From the NCBI GenBank assembly GCA_035541195.1, contig DATKNU010000101.1, positions 1 through 31,342 on the forward strand: DNA of 31,342 nucleotides. Direction: 5' to 3'. Positions 15,561 through 24,202 of the stretch are shown here, piece after piece; position 1 is the first letter of the stretch; each line of letters opens with the position of its first letter. The DNA comes from Muellerivita sp035541195 (GTDB lineage: Bacteria > Oederibacteriota > Muellerivitia > Muellerivitales > Muellerivitaceae). The translations under genes and the position numbers were made by a program. The notes under the pieces were generated by a model that worked only from the letters and a program-made list of their open reading frames with translations, ran no database searches and was not told the DNA's origin.

Positions 15561-15596
15561 TCGTCATTGCGAGGAGCCCGCGACGAAGCAATGACA
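15561..15596. repeat. REP-like palindromic repeat (GTCATTGCGAGGAGC type)
   Basis: GTCATTGC (15563-15570) and GCAATGAC (15588-15595) flank a GCGAGGAGCCCGCGACGAA core. This matches a dispersed intergenic repeat motif of the form GTCATTGCGAGGAGC...GCGACGAAGCAAT that I recall from many environmental bacterial genomes. It lies in a gap between convergent genes, the usual place for such elements. Confidence 0.65.
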
Positions 15597-15608
15597 AGCG
15601 GGCCAAAC

Positions 15609-16283
15609 TTAACGCTTGGGGATCCTCGCCTTTTTCGCCAGCGCCAGGATGTCCAAGTTGCTTAAGACCCTCTTCGGCGCCCCTTCGCAGGCCGCCTCCA
15701 CCATGGCCTTCCCCAAATCCGCCGAGGAAACGATCATGCTGGGGATGAAGCGGCGCAGGAGCGGCGTGAGGGGCTCCATGATCCGCTCATAAACCAGCTT
15801 CTTGGGCTGGTCCTTCGTGGGATGGATGTAACCCGGGCGGAAATGATAGAGGCGCTTGAACCCCAAACGGCCCAAGGCGTTCTCGGTCTTCCCCTTGATG
15901 CGCCCGAACAACATGGGGCTTTTCTCGCTGGTGGCCGCCCCATCGCCGCTGAGGAAACAGAAGGCGGCCTTGGGGCTGGCCTTCAACAAGGCCTTGGCGG
16001 CCGCCAGGGCGTAATCGTAGGTGATGCGGATATAGTCGGCCTCATCGACCGCGTTTTGGGATATCCCTAAGCACCAAAGGCAGGCGTCCTGGCCTTTCAG
16101 GTCTTTCTTCACCTTCGAGTAATCGGAAAAATCGTCCATCAAAAGGACCTTCAGCTTGGGGTGCTTGAGCCCCAGGGCCTTGCGGGAAAGCACGGTGACT
16201 TTCTTGACCCGCTTGTCGCCCAGGGCCGCCTCAAGGGCCTTGGAGCCCGCGGTGCCCGTGGCCCCGGTTAAAAGGAGGTTCAT
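15609..16283 (-). CDS. Atypical SDR / NAD(P)-binding protein (NmrA/HTATIP2-like)
   Basis: This 224-residue Rossmann-fold protein has the nucleotide-binding loop LLTGATGTAGSKALEAAL (TGATGxxG, residues 5-12) and SRKALGLKHPKL after strand 2. It has no classical YxxxK pair at the usual place with an upstream catalytic serine; SGDGAA and FGRIKGKTENAL replace it (K-x-x-x-E type), as in the atypical SDR group that includes HTATIP2/TIP30 and yeast Fmp52-like proteins. It may be a reductase or an NAD(P)H-sensing protein. ATG 16283 overlaps the TGA of ccsA as ATGA and follows GAGGG, so it is translationally coupled to the cytochrome c maturation genes. No direct role there is known. Confidence 0.8.
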   Translation of the reverse strand: MNLLLTGATGTAGSKALEAALGDKRVKKVTVLSRKALGLKHPKLKVLLMDDFSDYSKVKKDLKGQDACLWCLGISQNAVDEADYIRITYDYALAAAKALLKASPKAAFCFLSGDGAATSEKSPMLFGRIKGKTENALGRLGFKRLYHFRPGYIHPTKDQPKKLVYERIMEPLTPLLRRFIPSMIVSSADLGKAMVEAACEGAPKRVLSNLDILALAKKARIPKR

Positions 16284-17935
16284 GCCGTTCCCTCTTTCTG
16301 GTTCGCGCCCAGGCCCACCCAGGCCACCAGGGCCAGCTCCAAGACCACGAATGAAACCACGTAGGGCAAGCCGCCCTTGGAGAAGCCGTAGCTGTGCAGG
16401 CCCACGCCCAACACGAAATTGACCCCGTACCAGGCCATGAGCACGCCGAGGAAGGCGCCAATCGCGCCCAGTACAAATCCTTTTTCCTTCAGCCATCCGG
16501 CCAAACGCCCATGGAGCAGGGCCACGTAACCGAGCAAGGCGATGAGCGCCCAGGTTTCCTTGGGGTCCCATCCCCAAAAACGGCCCCAGGAATAGCTGGC
16601 CCAAACCCCGCCCAAGATGGTCCCCGCGGCCAAAAGCACCACGCCCACCTGCACCACCCGGTAAATGAGTTGGGCTTGGGTCTTGAGGGTTTCGGCGTCC
16701 TTCGGGTGGCGCCACAAGGTCCAAAGGGCCGCGTGGCCGATTCCCAAGGATAAAAGAAAGGCCGCGTAGCTGAGCGTGATGGTCAGCACGTGGATGGTCA
16801 GCCAAAAATTGTCCCGCAGCACCGGCTCCAGCGGCTGGATGGAAGGGTCCAGCACCGAAGGCACGTTGTCGGCCAAGACAAACCCCAAGACCGCCAAGAG
16901 CGAGCCCGCCAACACGAAGAGGCGGTTCTTGAACACCCACTCGAACACCAGGGCGAAGACCGTCATGCCGAAGGTAACCCAAATGATGGACTCATACATG
17001 TTGGACACCGGCGGCCGGCCCGCGATCAGGCAACGGGCCGTGAAGCCGAACCCGCTCAGGAGCAGGGCCGACCCGAAGAAGAAAAGCCCGGCCTTAAAAA
17101 GTTTGGGGGCCTTCCCCAAGAGGGAAAGCGAGAATAAAAGCGCCGCCGCCAAGTGCAAGACCCAGGCCCAGCGGAAGGGCTTCAATTGGTTGTAAAAAAC
17201 CTCCAAGGCCAGGCGGGAGGGCCTGATGTCGGGGTTGTCTTGGACGGGCTTGAGGATCGCGGCCCATTGCAGGCCCTGGGCGGTGAAGCCCGAAACGTCG
17301 CCCTCGGCGTAAGCCTTCAGGATTTCGGCGAAACGAAGCAAAAGCTCCTGGGCCACCGGCGGCATTTTTTTAGGCGCCTTGTCGAAGGCCCGGCGCAATT
17401 CCCCCATGGAAAGCCATTGTTCCGAACCCGGCACGGGAATGAAGGCCAGGGCGTCCCCGGACTCGATGTCCTCGAACCTTTCCAAACGGGCAAAAAGGGT
17501 TTGGGCGGCTTTTTCCAGCGGGTTCAGGCCCCCCTTTTGGGGCGCCTTGCCTTGAATGGACTTCACGAAATCCAGGAAGGCCTCATCCTGGAGCAAGGCC
17601 TCGGGCGACACGCGGCTTTGACCGGCGGGGATTTGCAGGATGGCCTTGAGCTGGGCGTTTTCCACCAGGATGAAGTCCCTTTTCGACCAATCCTCGGGCT
17701 TGGCGATCCAATCCAGCAACAGGGCGGTCGGCGAAAATCCCCCAAAACTTTCCCGGCCCGTCACCAGCCGGGCGCTTTCCCGCGCGAAAGTGTCGAAGGG
17801 CTTCACCCGGCCTCCGCTCTGGATGGGCAGGGCCGACAAGGTGGAAAAGTCGAACTCGGGCGCGGCGGCGCCAAGGCCCGGCAGGGCCAGGCTAAGCAGC
17901 AGGAGCGGCAGGCGGAGCAGGCGGGGGAATTTCAT
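16280..17935 (-). CDS. ccsA: Cytochrome c biogenesis protein CcsA/ResC with a long periplasmic N-terminal region
   Basis: This 551-residue protein is the haem-handling half of the system II complex, which moves haem to the outside and attaches it to apocytochrome c. The WWD domain is clear: WASYSWGRFWGWDPKETWALI, with RPPVSNMYESIIWV before it and conserved histidines in external loops. About eight helices fill the C-terminal half. The first ~240 residues are a signal-like helix followed by a soluble region beginning LPIQSGGRVKPFDTFARES, a 'GGRVKP.DT.AR' extension found in CcsA proteins of several Gram-negative-type phyla. ATG 17935 is chosen for the upstream AAGGA; it overlaps the end of resB by 44 bp. 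The next gene overlaps its TGA. Confidence 0.92.
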   Translation of the reverse strand: MKFPRLLRLPLLLLSLALPGLGAAAPEFDFSTLSALPIQSGGRVKPFDTFARESARLVTGRESFGGFSPTALLLDWIAKPEDWSKRDFILVENAQLKAILQIPAGQSRVSPEALLQDEAFLDFVKSIQGKAPQKGGLNPLEKAAQTLFARLERFEDIESGDALAFIPVPGSEQWLSMGELRRAFDKAPKKMPPVAQELLLRFAEILKAYAEGDVSGFTAQGLQWAAILKPVQDNPDIRPSRLALEVFYNQLKPFRWAWVLHLAAALLFSLSLLGKAPKLFKAGLFFFGSALLLSGFGFTARCLIAGRPPVSNMYESIIWVTFGMTVFALVFEWVFKNRLFVLAGSLLAVLGFVLADNVPSVLDPSIQPLEPVLRDNFWLTIHVLTITLSYAAFLLSLGIGHAALWTLWRHPKDAETLKTQAQLIYRVVQVGVVLLAAGTILGGVWASYSWGRFWGWDPKETWALIALLGYVALLHGRLAGWLKEKGFVLGAIGAFLGVLMAWYGVNFVLGVGLHSYGFSKGGLPYVVSFVVLELALVAWVGLGANQKEGTA

Positions 17936-19358
17936 CGCTTTCCTTTTTCTTCCAAGCGGGGTTTTTGAACCAAAACATGAAGATGATGCCCAACACCAAT
18001 CCCAGGGCGCCCACATACTTTAAGGCCAGCCCCGGATCCCGGCCCACGGAAAAGACCGAAGTGTATTTTCCATGGCCCGAGGGGAAATAACTAGCCTGGT
18101 AAAGGGTATAGCCCGACTGGTGCAGGGGATGGTTCATGTGGATGTCGAAGACTTGGCCGGCAGCGCCGTTAAAGCCCCGGACCACCACGTCGCTGGCGTA
18201 AGAGGCCGGGTTTTGCGTGCCCGGATCCAGGCCCAGCTTGAACTTGATCAATTGCACGCTGAAGGGCAAGGAAGCCTGGCGGGGCCCATAAGAAAGTTCC
18301 CAAGCGTGGGGTCCCAGGTTGAAGGACATCTGGTCCTCATAACCCATCCAACCCTCGGCGCTGGCCGGTCCCTGGCGCGCCTCAAAATGAATGGCCGGCT
18401 GGGGTTCTTTTTGCGGTTCCAGGGGGCTGGGCGCGTAGCGGATATCCGGCACCGCCGGGTCCTTCGTTTCGGTGAGGGTGGCCTTCATGTCCATCCAACC
18501 CGTCTGCAAGGGCTTGCCGGGCGCCAAGGGTTTAAGGGTTCCCCAAAGGCCCCGGTGGCGCACCTTCGCCGCCCAAGCACCCGAGGGCATCTTCAGGATC
18601 ACCAAGGCGTTGGATGGGAAAGCCGCGCCTTCTTGTTTAAGCCACAAGGGCCAATGGGCGCTGGTGTCGAGAAAAACCGAGGCGGGCCCCAGGTCCAGGC
18701 GGTTGTAATCGGCCTTGCCCAGGAAAAGCCAGTCCGATGCCCCGGCGAAGGAGCTTTCAAGGCTCACATGGACCGCCGGGGTCCCCTTTTGTCCCTCCGG
18801 CGGGGGAGCCGCCTCCACCACCTTTTGGGCGTTTAAGTAAAAGCGGTCCACCTTCACGGACGCGTCGGGCGCCACTTGGAAAACCCGGGGCCAAATCGGC
18901 CGGGGCGCGAGGAAGGGAAAGCCGGCGGCAAAACGCTTGGCCTCGCCGGAGTCGACCCGGCAAGTCAGAAGGGGCTTGTCCTCTTGGAAGATGGCCCCCG
19001 TGGCGCCTTCGGCGACGGCGATCTGCCCGTCGGTGCCCCACTTCTGGGTGACCCAGGACCCGGCCAGGATCAAGAGGATGCCGATATGGGTGATCACGAA
19101 GCCCGTCTGGTGTTTTTTCCAGGGATAGCGGGAAAGGGCCGACAAGAGCACATTGACCGCCAATAGAAACAAAAAGGCCCCGAACCACCAAGTGCCATAG
19201 ACGAAGCGCTTGGCGATGGAAGACGTGTAGAGGGATTCGACGATGGTGCCCGCCGCCAGCAAAGCCGCCAGGATGAGCAGCATGGGCAGGGCGAGCCTCA
19301 CGGAAGCCAGGAAACGGACCAGGGGGATTTGAAAGAATCGGTTCAGGGTTTTCTCCAA
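17892..19358 (-). CDS. resB: Cytochrome c biogenesis protein ResB/Ccs1
   Basis: This 488-residue protein partners CcsA in system II cytochrome c maturation, binding apocytochrome and keeping its cysteines reduced. Three N-terminal helices (SVRLALPMLLILAALLAAGTIVES, WWFGAFLFLLAVNVLLSAL, GFVITHIGILLILAGSWV) are followed by a large exported domain. A final helix, KYVGALGLVLGIIFMFWFKNP, and a proline-rich tail complete it. HPLHQSGYTLYQASYF near the end is the most conserved ResB block. The start is taken as TTG 19358, the only start codon in frame before the first helix; it has no clear ribosome binding site, which makes this the least certain start in the run. It lies 54 bp after livF. Confidence 0.9.
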   Translation of the reverse strand: MEKTLNRFFQIPLVRFLASVRLALPMLLILAALLAAGTIVESLYTSSIAKRFVYGTWWFGAFLFLLAVNVLLSALSRYPWKKHQTGFVITHIGILLILAGSWVTQKWGTDGQIAVAEGATGAIFQEDKPLLTCRVDSGEAKRFAAGFPFLAPRPIWPRVFQVAPDASVKVDRFYLNAQKVVEAAPPPEGQKGTPAVHVSLESSFAGASDWLFLGKADYNRLDLGPASVFLDTSAHWPLWLKQEGAAFPSNALVILKMPSGAWAAKVRHRGLWGTLKPLAPGKPLQTGWMDMKATLTETKDPAVPDIRYAPSPLEPQKEPQPAIHFEARQGPASAEGWMGYEDQMSFNLGPHAWELSYGPRQASLPFSVQLIKFKLGLDPGTQNPASYASDVVVRGFNGAAGQVFDIHMNHPLHQSGYTLYQASYFPSGHGKYTSVFSVGRDPGLALKYVGALGLVLGIIFMFWFKNPAWKKKESDEIPPPAPPAAPAA

Positions 19359-19385
19359 GGGGAAAAAGCAGGGGTTATCTTAAGC

Positions 19386-19413
19386 GGGTCCGGCTTTCCA
19401 AACAAGCCGACCC
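19386..19413 (-). terminator. Hairpin at the livF stop codon
   Basis: GGGTCCGGCTT (19386-19396) and AAGCCGACCC (19404-19413) pair with one bulged base and a 7-nt loop, touching the livF stop codon. No T-run follows on the minus strand, so it may be an attenuating or RNA-stabilising hairpin between livF and resB rather than a full terminator. Confidence 0.4.
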
Positions 19414-20129
19414 TATTCCCCCAAATAAGCGGCCTTCACCTTGGGATCCTTGGCCACTTTGGCGGCTTCGCCCTCCAGCAGCACGGATCCGGTTTCCAGC
19501 ACATAAGCGTAACTGGAGATTTCCAGGGCCATCAAGGCGTTTTGCTCGACGAGCAGCACCGTGGTGCCGGCCTTGTTGATGTTCTCGATGGTCTCAAAGA
19601 TAAGCTCGATCATCTGGGGCGCCAGCCCCAGGGAAGGCTCGTCCAAAAGCAGGAGTTTGGGCTTGGCCATCAAGGCCCTGCCCATGGCCAGCATCTGCTG
19701 TTCCCCGCCGGACAAAGTCCCGGCGGATTGCTTGTGGCGCTCTTTCAATCTGGGGAAAAGGGCGTAAACCTTCTCGAGGTCGGGCTTCACCCCCGCCTGG
19801 TCCTTGCGGGCATAAGCGCCCAAGTCTAAGTTCTCCTCGACGGTCAAGTTGGGGAAAATCCCGCGGCCCTCGGGGCATTGAACCAATCCCTTGCCCACCA
19901 ATTGATGGGCCGGCAGGCCCAGGATGGATTCGCCCTCAAAGCGGATGGCCCCTTCCTGGGGCCTCACCAACCCCGAGATGGTTCGAAGCGTGGTGGACTT
20001 CCCCGCGCCATTGGCCCCGATCAGGCACACCGTTTGCCCTTTCGGCACGGCCAAGCTGACCCCTTTCAAGGCCTGGACCGCCCCGTAAAAGACCGACAGA
20101 TTTTTGATTTCAAGGAGGGGCGCGGTCAT
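19413..20129 (-). CDS. livF: Branched-chain amino-acid ABC transporter ATP-binding protein LivF
   Basis: This 238-residue ATPase is one of the two motors of the high-affinity Leu/Ile/Val (or related amino-acid/amide) importer. It has Walker A GANGAGKST (38-46), the signature LSGGEQQMLAMGRAL and Walker B LLLLDEPS, followed by LGLAP. The phrase VQCPEGRGIFPNLTVEENL is typical of LivF (the family has VPEGR.(I/V)F..LTV.ENL). ATG 20129 overlaps the TGA of livG as ATGA, so the two subunits are translationally coupled. It is the last gene of the livHMGF block. Confidence 0.96.
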   Translation of the reverse strand: MTAPLLEIKNLSVFYGAVQALKGVSLAVPKGQTVCLIGANGAGKSTTLRTISGLVRPQEGAIRFEGESILGLPAHQLVGKGLVQCPEGRGIFPNLTVEENLDLGAYARKDQAGVKPDLEKVYALFPRLKERHKQSAGTLSGGEQQMLAMGRALMAKPKLLLLDEPSLGLAPQMIELIFETIENINKAGTTVLLVEQNALMALEISSYAYVLETGSVLLEGEAAKVAKDPKVKAAYLGE

Positions 20130-20905
20130 TTTTTCTTTTTGACCCCCAAATAAGCCTCGATGACCTTCGGGTCGGATTGGACTTCCTTCGGCGTGCCCTC
20201 GGCGATCTTGACGCCGTGGTCCATGACCGCGAGCCTCTCACAAAGGCCCATGACGAACTTCATGTCATGCTCGATCAGCAGGATCGACAGCTTGAACTCG
20301 TCCCGGATGCGGCGGATGGCGTCCATGAGCCATTGGGATTCCTGGGGGTTCATGCCGGCGGCGGGCTCGTCCAAAAGCAATATCCGGGCGCCGGTGGCCA
20401 GGGCCCGGGCGATCTCCAGTTTTTTCTGGTCACCGTAAGGAAGCGCCCCGGCCAAGGCGCCCCGGCGGTGGGTGAGTTCCAGGGTTTCCATCAGGCGTTG
20501 GGTTTCCTCGGCGAAAACCCTCTCGAAATATTGGAAGCGTTTCGTGCCCCACAGCGCCGCCGCCACGCCGTAGGGGTTGGAGTGGTGGAAGGCCACCTGG
20601 ATGTTGGTTTCCACCGTCAGTTCCTTGAAGAGGCGGATGTTCTGGAAGGTGCGCACCAGGCCCAAATGGGTGATTTGGTGGGGCTTGAGCCCCAGGATGG
20701 GTTTGCCGAAAGCCCGGGCGTCGCCCGCCTGGGGCCGGTAGATCCCCGACAGGATGTTGAAGACCGTGGTCTTGCCCGCGCCGTTGGGGCCGATGAGCCC
20801 GGCCAATTCCCCCTCGCGCAGGGCCAGGGAAAAATCATCCACCGCCACCAGCCCGCCGAAGGCCAGGGTCACGTTCTCAACGTCCAAGACCGGCGCGGCG
20901 CTCAC
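20126..20905 (-). CDS. livG: Branched-chain amino-acid ABC transporter ATP-binding protein LivG
   Basis: This 259-residue second ATPase of the Liv importer has Walker A GPNGAGKTT, the LivG-type signature LPYGDQKKLEIARAL and Walker B LLLDEPAAGMNP. LVRTFQNIRLFKELTVETNI and the insert PYGVAAALWG are typical of LivG. The start is GTG 20905, overlapping the livM TGA as GTGA, which fixes the start by coupling. The C-terminal phrase DPKVIEAYLG is the usual LivG ending, here with a lysine-rich tail. Confidence 0.96.
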   Translation of the reverse strand: MSAAPVLDVENVTLAFGGLVAVDDFSLALREGELAGLIGPNGAGKTTVFNILSGIYRPQAGDARAFGKPILGLKPHQITHLGLVRTFQNIRLFKELTVETNIQVAFHHSNPYGVAAALWGTKRFQYFERVFAEETQRLMETLELTHRRGALAGALPYGDQKKLEIARALATGARILLLDEPAAGMNPQESQWLMDAIRRIRDEFKLSILLIEHDMKFVMGLCERLAVMDHGVKIAEGTPKEVQSDPKVIEAYLGVKKKK

Positions 20906-21867
20906 GCCCTTTTCCTTCGTTTATATTTGAAGATCTCCCAGAATTCCCTGCGGCCGAAGATGCCCTGGGGCCTGAGGATCATCATGAGGATGAGCAGCAG
21001 GGCAAAAATGACGAGCCGCAAGTCCAGGTGGGTGACGCTTTGAAGGGGCCTTAAGGCCTCCGGCAGGAGGGTCAGGACAAAGGCGGCCAAGACCGAGCCC
21101 GAGACCGAGCCCATGCCGCCCAGGACCACCATGATGACGATCTCGACGGATTTCATGAAGCCGAAGGACGAGGGATTGAGGTAGCAAAGGAAATGCGCGA
21201 AGAGCCCGCCGGCCACCGCCGCGGCCGCCGCCGAAGCCGTGAAGGCCTTCACCTTATAAGCGATGGTGTCCACCCCCATGGCCTCGGCGGCGATCTCGTT
21301 CTCCCGCACCGCGAGCAGCGCCCGGCCATGGGTGGAATGCACGAAGCGGTGGGTCAAAAGCACCAAGCCCATCAGGATCAGCACCGTCACGAAGGCGCTG
21401 GTCCCGGCGGGAATGCCGTAAAGCCCCCGGGCGCCCCCGACCTTGTCCAGGTTCAGGATGACCACCCGGATGATTTCGCCCACTCCCAGGGTGGCGATGG
21501 CCAAGTAGTCGCCCTTGAGGCGCAGGGTGGGGAGCCCCACCAGGTAGCCCGCCAAGGCGCCGGCCAAGGCCGCCGCCGCCAGCGAAATGAAGAGGGCGGC
21601 TTGGGTCCCGAAGGCGCTGGATTCCCACCCCGGCAAAAGGAAGAGGCTGACCGAGGCCGAGCTATAGGCCCCGATGGCCATGAAGCCCGCTTGCCCTAAG
21701 GAGAACTGCCCCGAAAGGCCGTTCACCAAGTTGAGCGACACCGCCAAGATGGCGTTGATGCAGCAAAGGGTGAAGAGCTCGCTCAAGTAAGGCGGCAAGA
21801 CCAGCACTAGGCCCTGGGTCATGGCCGCAAGCCCCACGAGGATGAGGAACCAGCGCAGGTTGTTCAT
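20902..21867 (-). CDS. livM: Branched-chain amino-acid ABC transporter permease LivM
   Basis: This 321-residue polytopic inner-membrane permease has about nine helices. Recognisable family blocks are NLVNGLSGQFSLGQAGFMAIGAY, LRLKGDYLAIATLGVGEIIRV, RALLAVRENEIAAEAMGVD (the cytoplasmic coupling loop for the ATPases) and VVLGGMGSVSGSVLAAF. LivM pairs with LivH to form the channel. ATG 21867 starts 2 bp after the livH stop, and its own stop overlaps livG. Confidence 0.95.
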   Translation of the reverse strand: MNNLRWFLILVGLAAMTQGLVLVLPPYLSELFTLCCINAILAVSLNLVNGLSGQFSLGQAGFMAIGAYSSASVSLFLLPGWESSAFGTQAALFISLAAAALAGALAGYLVGLPTLRLKGDYLAIATLGVGEIIRVVILNLDKVGGARGLYGIPAGTSAFVTVLILMGLVLLTHRFVHSTHGRALLAVRENEIAAEAMGVDTIAYKVKAFTASAAAAAVAGGLFAHFLCYLNPSSFGFMKSVEIVIMVVLGGMGSVSGSVLAAFVLTLLPEALRPLQSVTHLDLRLVIFALLLILMMILRPQGIFGRREFWEIFKYKRRKRA

Positions 21868-21869
21868 GG

Positions 21870-22772
21870 TCAGACCTTCTCCGGTTGGTACTTGCCGAAA
21901 AGCCCCGCGGGCCGGAAGAGCAGGATGAGGATCAGGATCACGAAGGCCAGGGCGTCCCGGTAAGTGGAGGAGCCATAACCCACCACCATGGCCTCGAGGA
22001 TCCCCATGAGGAAGCCGCCCACCACCGCCCCCCGGATGCTCCCGATCCCGCCCAAGACCGCCGCCACGAAGGCCTTCATGCCGATCATAATGCCCATCAA
22101 GGGATCCACCCGGGGATAGGAAATGCCGATGAGCACCCCCGCCGCCGCGGCCAGGGCCGAGCCCACCGCGAAGGTGAAGGCGATCACCATATCCACCGGG
22201 ATGCCCACCAGGGCCGCCGTCTCATGCGAATGGGCCACCGCCCGCATGGCCCGGCCCAGGCGGGTCTTTTGCACGATCCATTCCAAAACCACCATGAGCC
22301 CCAAGGCGGTGCCGAACACCACGGCCTGTTGGTTGGTCACGGCCACTTGGCCCGATTGCCAAAGATTGACCGAGGGCAAAAGGTCGGGGAAAACCCGGGG
22401 CGTGGCGCCGAAAAAGACCTGGCCCAGGTTTTCCAAAAGCAAGGACACGCCCACGGCCGTGATAAGCAGGTTCAGGCGCGGCACGCCCCGCAAGGGGCGA
22501 TAGGCGAAGCGCTCGATGGCGATCCCCACCAGTCCCGCGGCCGCCATGGCGATCCCGAGGACCAGCAAAAGCTTTTCGGGCGAAGGATGGTCCGCCGCCC
22601 CCAGGGCCAGGGAAGCGAAGAGCCCCGCATAGGCGCCCACCATGACCAAATCCCCGTGGGCGAAATTGATGAGGCTCAGGATGCCGTAGACCAAGGTATA
22701 GCCCAGCGCGATCAGGGCATAGATGGAACCCAGGGCCGCGCCGTTTAAAAGGAGTTGGAAAAAGCCTTCCAT
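21870..22772 (-). CDS. livH: Branched-chain amino-acid ABC transporter permease LivH
   Basis: This 300-residue permease has about eight helices. Family blocks are GSIYALIALGYTLVYGIL, INFAHGDLVMVGAYAGL, RAMRAVAHSHETAALVGI (the coupling loop) and VLGGIGSIRGAVVGG. ATG 22772 follows AAAGGA, and an upstream in-frame extension is not supported because the conserved first helix begins at residue 4. It is the first gene of a minus-strand run that continues through livM, livG, livF, resB, ccsA and the atypical SDR gene. Confidence 0.95.
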   Translation of the reverse strand: MEGFFQLLLNGAALGSIYALIALGYTLVYGILSLINFAHGDLVMVGAYAGLFASLALGAADHPSPEKLLLVLGIAMAAAGLVGIAIERFAYRPLRGVPRLNLLITAVGVSLLLENLGQVFFGATPRVFPDLLPSVNLWQSGQVAVTNQQAVVFGTALGLMVVLEWIVQKTRLGRAMRAVAHSHETAALVGIPVDMVIAFTFAVGSALAAAAGVLIGISYPRVDPLMGIMIGMKAFVAAVLGGIGSIRGAVVGGFLMGILEAMVVGYGSSTYRDALAFVILILILLFRPAGLFGKYQPEKV

Positions 22773-22800
22773 CGCTGTCCTTTGCCGGGGAATTGCCTGG

Positions 22801-22860
22801 ATTGTACATGGAAACCCACCGCCCCGCCCCCAAAAAGGCTCGCCGGGGCGGCGCTTGACA
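22801..22860. promoter_or_regulatory. Divergent promoter region between livH and the metallophosphoesterase
   Basis: On the minus strand a TACAAT -10 (22806-22801) lies about 29 bp before the livH ATG, without a clear -35. On the plus strand a perfect TTGACA -35 (22855-22860) precedes the metallophosphoesterase, but no good -10 follows at 16-18 bp. Both are weak predictions. Confidence 0.3.
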
Positions 22861-22910
22861 AAAGCCGGGGCGCGCACGAAGTTAAGGGAAGAATCCAAGG
22901 AACGGACCCC

Positions 22911-24140
22911 TTGCCCAGCGCCAAAGACTTCCAGAAAATCCTGTTGGCCTTCGCCGTCTTCACGGCGCTGAACTTATCGACCCTCACCGCCGCGGGGGCG
23001 ATTTATCCCGCGCATTTCCAATGGTTTTTCCTGGCCTTCTTCTTGGGCAACCTGCTGTGGGTTTTCGTGCCCAAAATCTTCCGGCGCCGGACCAGCACCT
23101 TCCTGCGCTGGGTGAGGGCGCTCTTGGGGCCCCCTTGGTTCACCTGGACCCTCTTCATGGTGCTCTTCAACTTATTCTTGGCCCTGGACGGCGCGGCCTG
23201 GGTTTTGCGGCGCTTGGCCCTCGGTCCCATCGCCTTCGCGGATTTCAGCCGCGCGCCCGCCGACCTCACCCTCACCCTCTTGCTGGCCGTCTGGTTGATC
23301 GGCATGGCCCAGGCGCTCTTCGGGTGGCACGTGGCCCGGGTTCAAGTCCCCCTGAAGCGCCTGCCGAAGGCTTTTCATGGGTTCAAGGTCGCCATGCTGT
23401 CGGACCTGCACGTGGGGCTCTTCACCCGGGCTTCCCGCTTGAGGCAGTTCGTGCGGCTGGCCCTCGCCGAAAAGCCCGACCTTCTGGTCATCGCCGGCGA
23501 CATCACGGACGACAACGCCTTCTATATCCCCAAGTTCCTCAAGTGCTTGAGCCAGGTCCCCTCGCCCATCCCCCGGGTGGCCATCCTGGGCAACCACGAC
23601 CTTTACGGCGGCGGGCACGAGACCATCCAGGCCGTCCGGCAAAGTGCCTTGAGGATTTTGGTGAACGAGGGTTTCGCCTTGAGGCGCGGCAAGGCCTCCC
23701 TCTGGGTGGCGGGGCTTTCGGACTACGCGGCCAGGCGCCACGCGCGCTTCAGCGACTTGGCGCCGGACCTGCACAAAACCCTGAGGGGGAAACCCAAGGG
23801 CGCGCCCACCCTGCTTTTGGCCCACCAGCCCCAGGCCTTCGAGGAAGCGGCGCGGCACCGGGTGGAACTGACCCTGAGCGGCCATACCCACGGGGGGCAA
23901 TTGGGTTTGAGGTTTTTGGATTGGTCCCTGGCCAAGGCCTTCACGCCCTGGCACATGGGGCACTTCAAGAAGGGGGACAGCCACCTCTACGTCACCGTGG
24001 GAACGGGCTTTTGGATGGTGCCCTTCCGCTTCGGCCTGCCGCCGGAGATCAGCCTATTGGAATTAAGGAACCCGGCAAAATCATTTCACCGCCAAGGCGC
24101 CAAGTCCGCCAAGAAAACCAAAATCAAGACCGTCAAATAA
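22911..24140 (+). CDS. Membrane-anchored metallophosphoesterase (YkuE/YaeI-like)
   Basis: This 409-residue protein has four hydrophobic helices in its first ~140 residues, then a calcineurin-type phosphoesterase domain. The metal-binding motifs are complete: Asp165-Leu-His167 in SDLHVG, Asp197 in GDITDDN, Asn228-His229-Asp230 in GNHD, His in LLAHQP and Gly-His325-Thr-His327 in SGHTHGG. Relatives such as E. coli YaeI (LpxH-like fold) and B. subtilis YkuE act at the membrane on phosphodiesters; the substrate here is unknown. TTG 22911 is chosen because AAGGA lies about 9 nt upstream and no other start is better placed. The last ~20 residues (HRQGAKSAKKTKIKTVK) are lysine-rich, not family-like, and encoded by a CGCCAAG repeat. 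Confidence 0.85.
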   Translation: MPSAKDFQKILLAFAVFTALNLSTLTAAGAIYPAHFQWFFLAFFLGNLLWVFVPKIFRRRTSTFLRWVRALLGPPWFTWTLFMVLFNLFLALDGAAWVLRRLALGPIAFADFSRAPADLTLTLLLAVWLIGMAQALFGWHVARVQVPLKRLPKAFHGFKVAMLSDLHVGLFTRASRLRQFVRLALAEKPDLLVIAGDITDDNAFYIPKFLKCLSQVPSPIPRVAILGNHDLYGGGHETIQAVRQSALRILVNEGFALRRGKASLWVAGLSDYAARRHARFSDLAPDLHKTLRGKPKGAPTLLLAHQPQAFEEAARHRVELTLSGHTHGGQLGLRFLDWSLAKAFTPWHMGHFKKGDSHLYVTVGTGFWMVPFRFGLPPEISLLELRNPAKSFHRQGAKSAKKTKIKTVK

Positions 24141-24202
24141 GAGGGCCCGGAATCCACCCATTTGCGCCCGACGCGTCGGCCCCCTCTTTTCGGGGCTTGG
24201 CG
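24090..24202. repeat. CGCCAAG direct-repeat element with inverted partner and palindromes
   Basis: CGCCAAG occurs three times in 24 bp (24090-24096, 24098-24104, 24107-24113) at the end of the metallophosphoesterase gene. An inverted copy CTTGGCG lies at 24196-24202. Between them are the 12-bp palindrome CCGACGCGTCGG (24168-24179) and a GCCCC/GGGGC hairpin (24179-24196). Repeats of the type CCGCCAAGGCGCCAAG are common dispersed elements in environmental genomes. Confidence 0.6.

Noticed and set aside
24085..24115. CRISPR array or tandem repeat locus
   Set aside because: Units are only 7 bp with 1-2 bp between them; there are no spacers and no cas genes.
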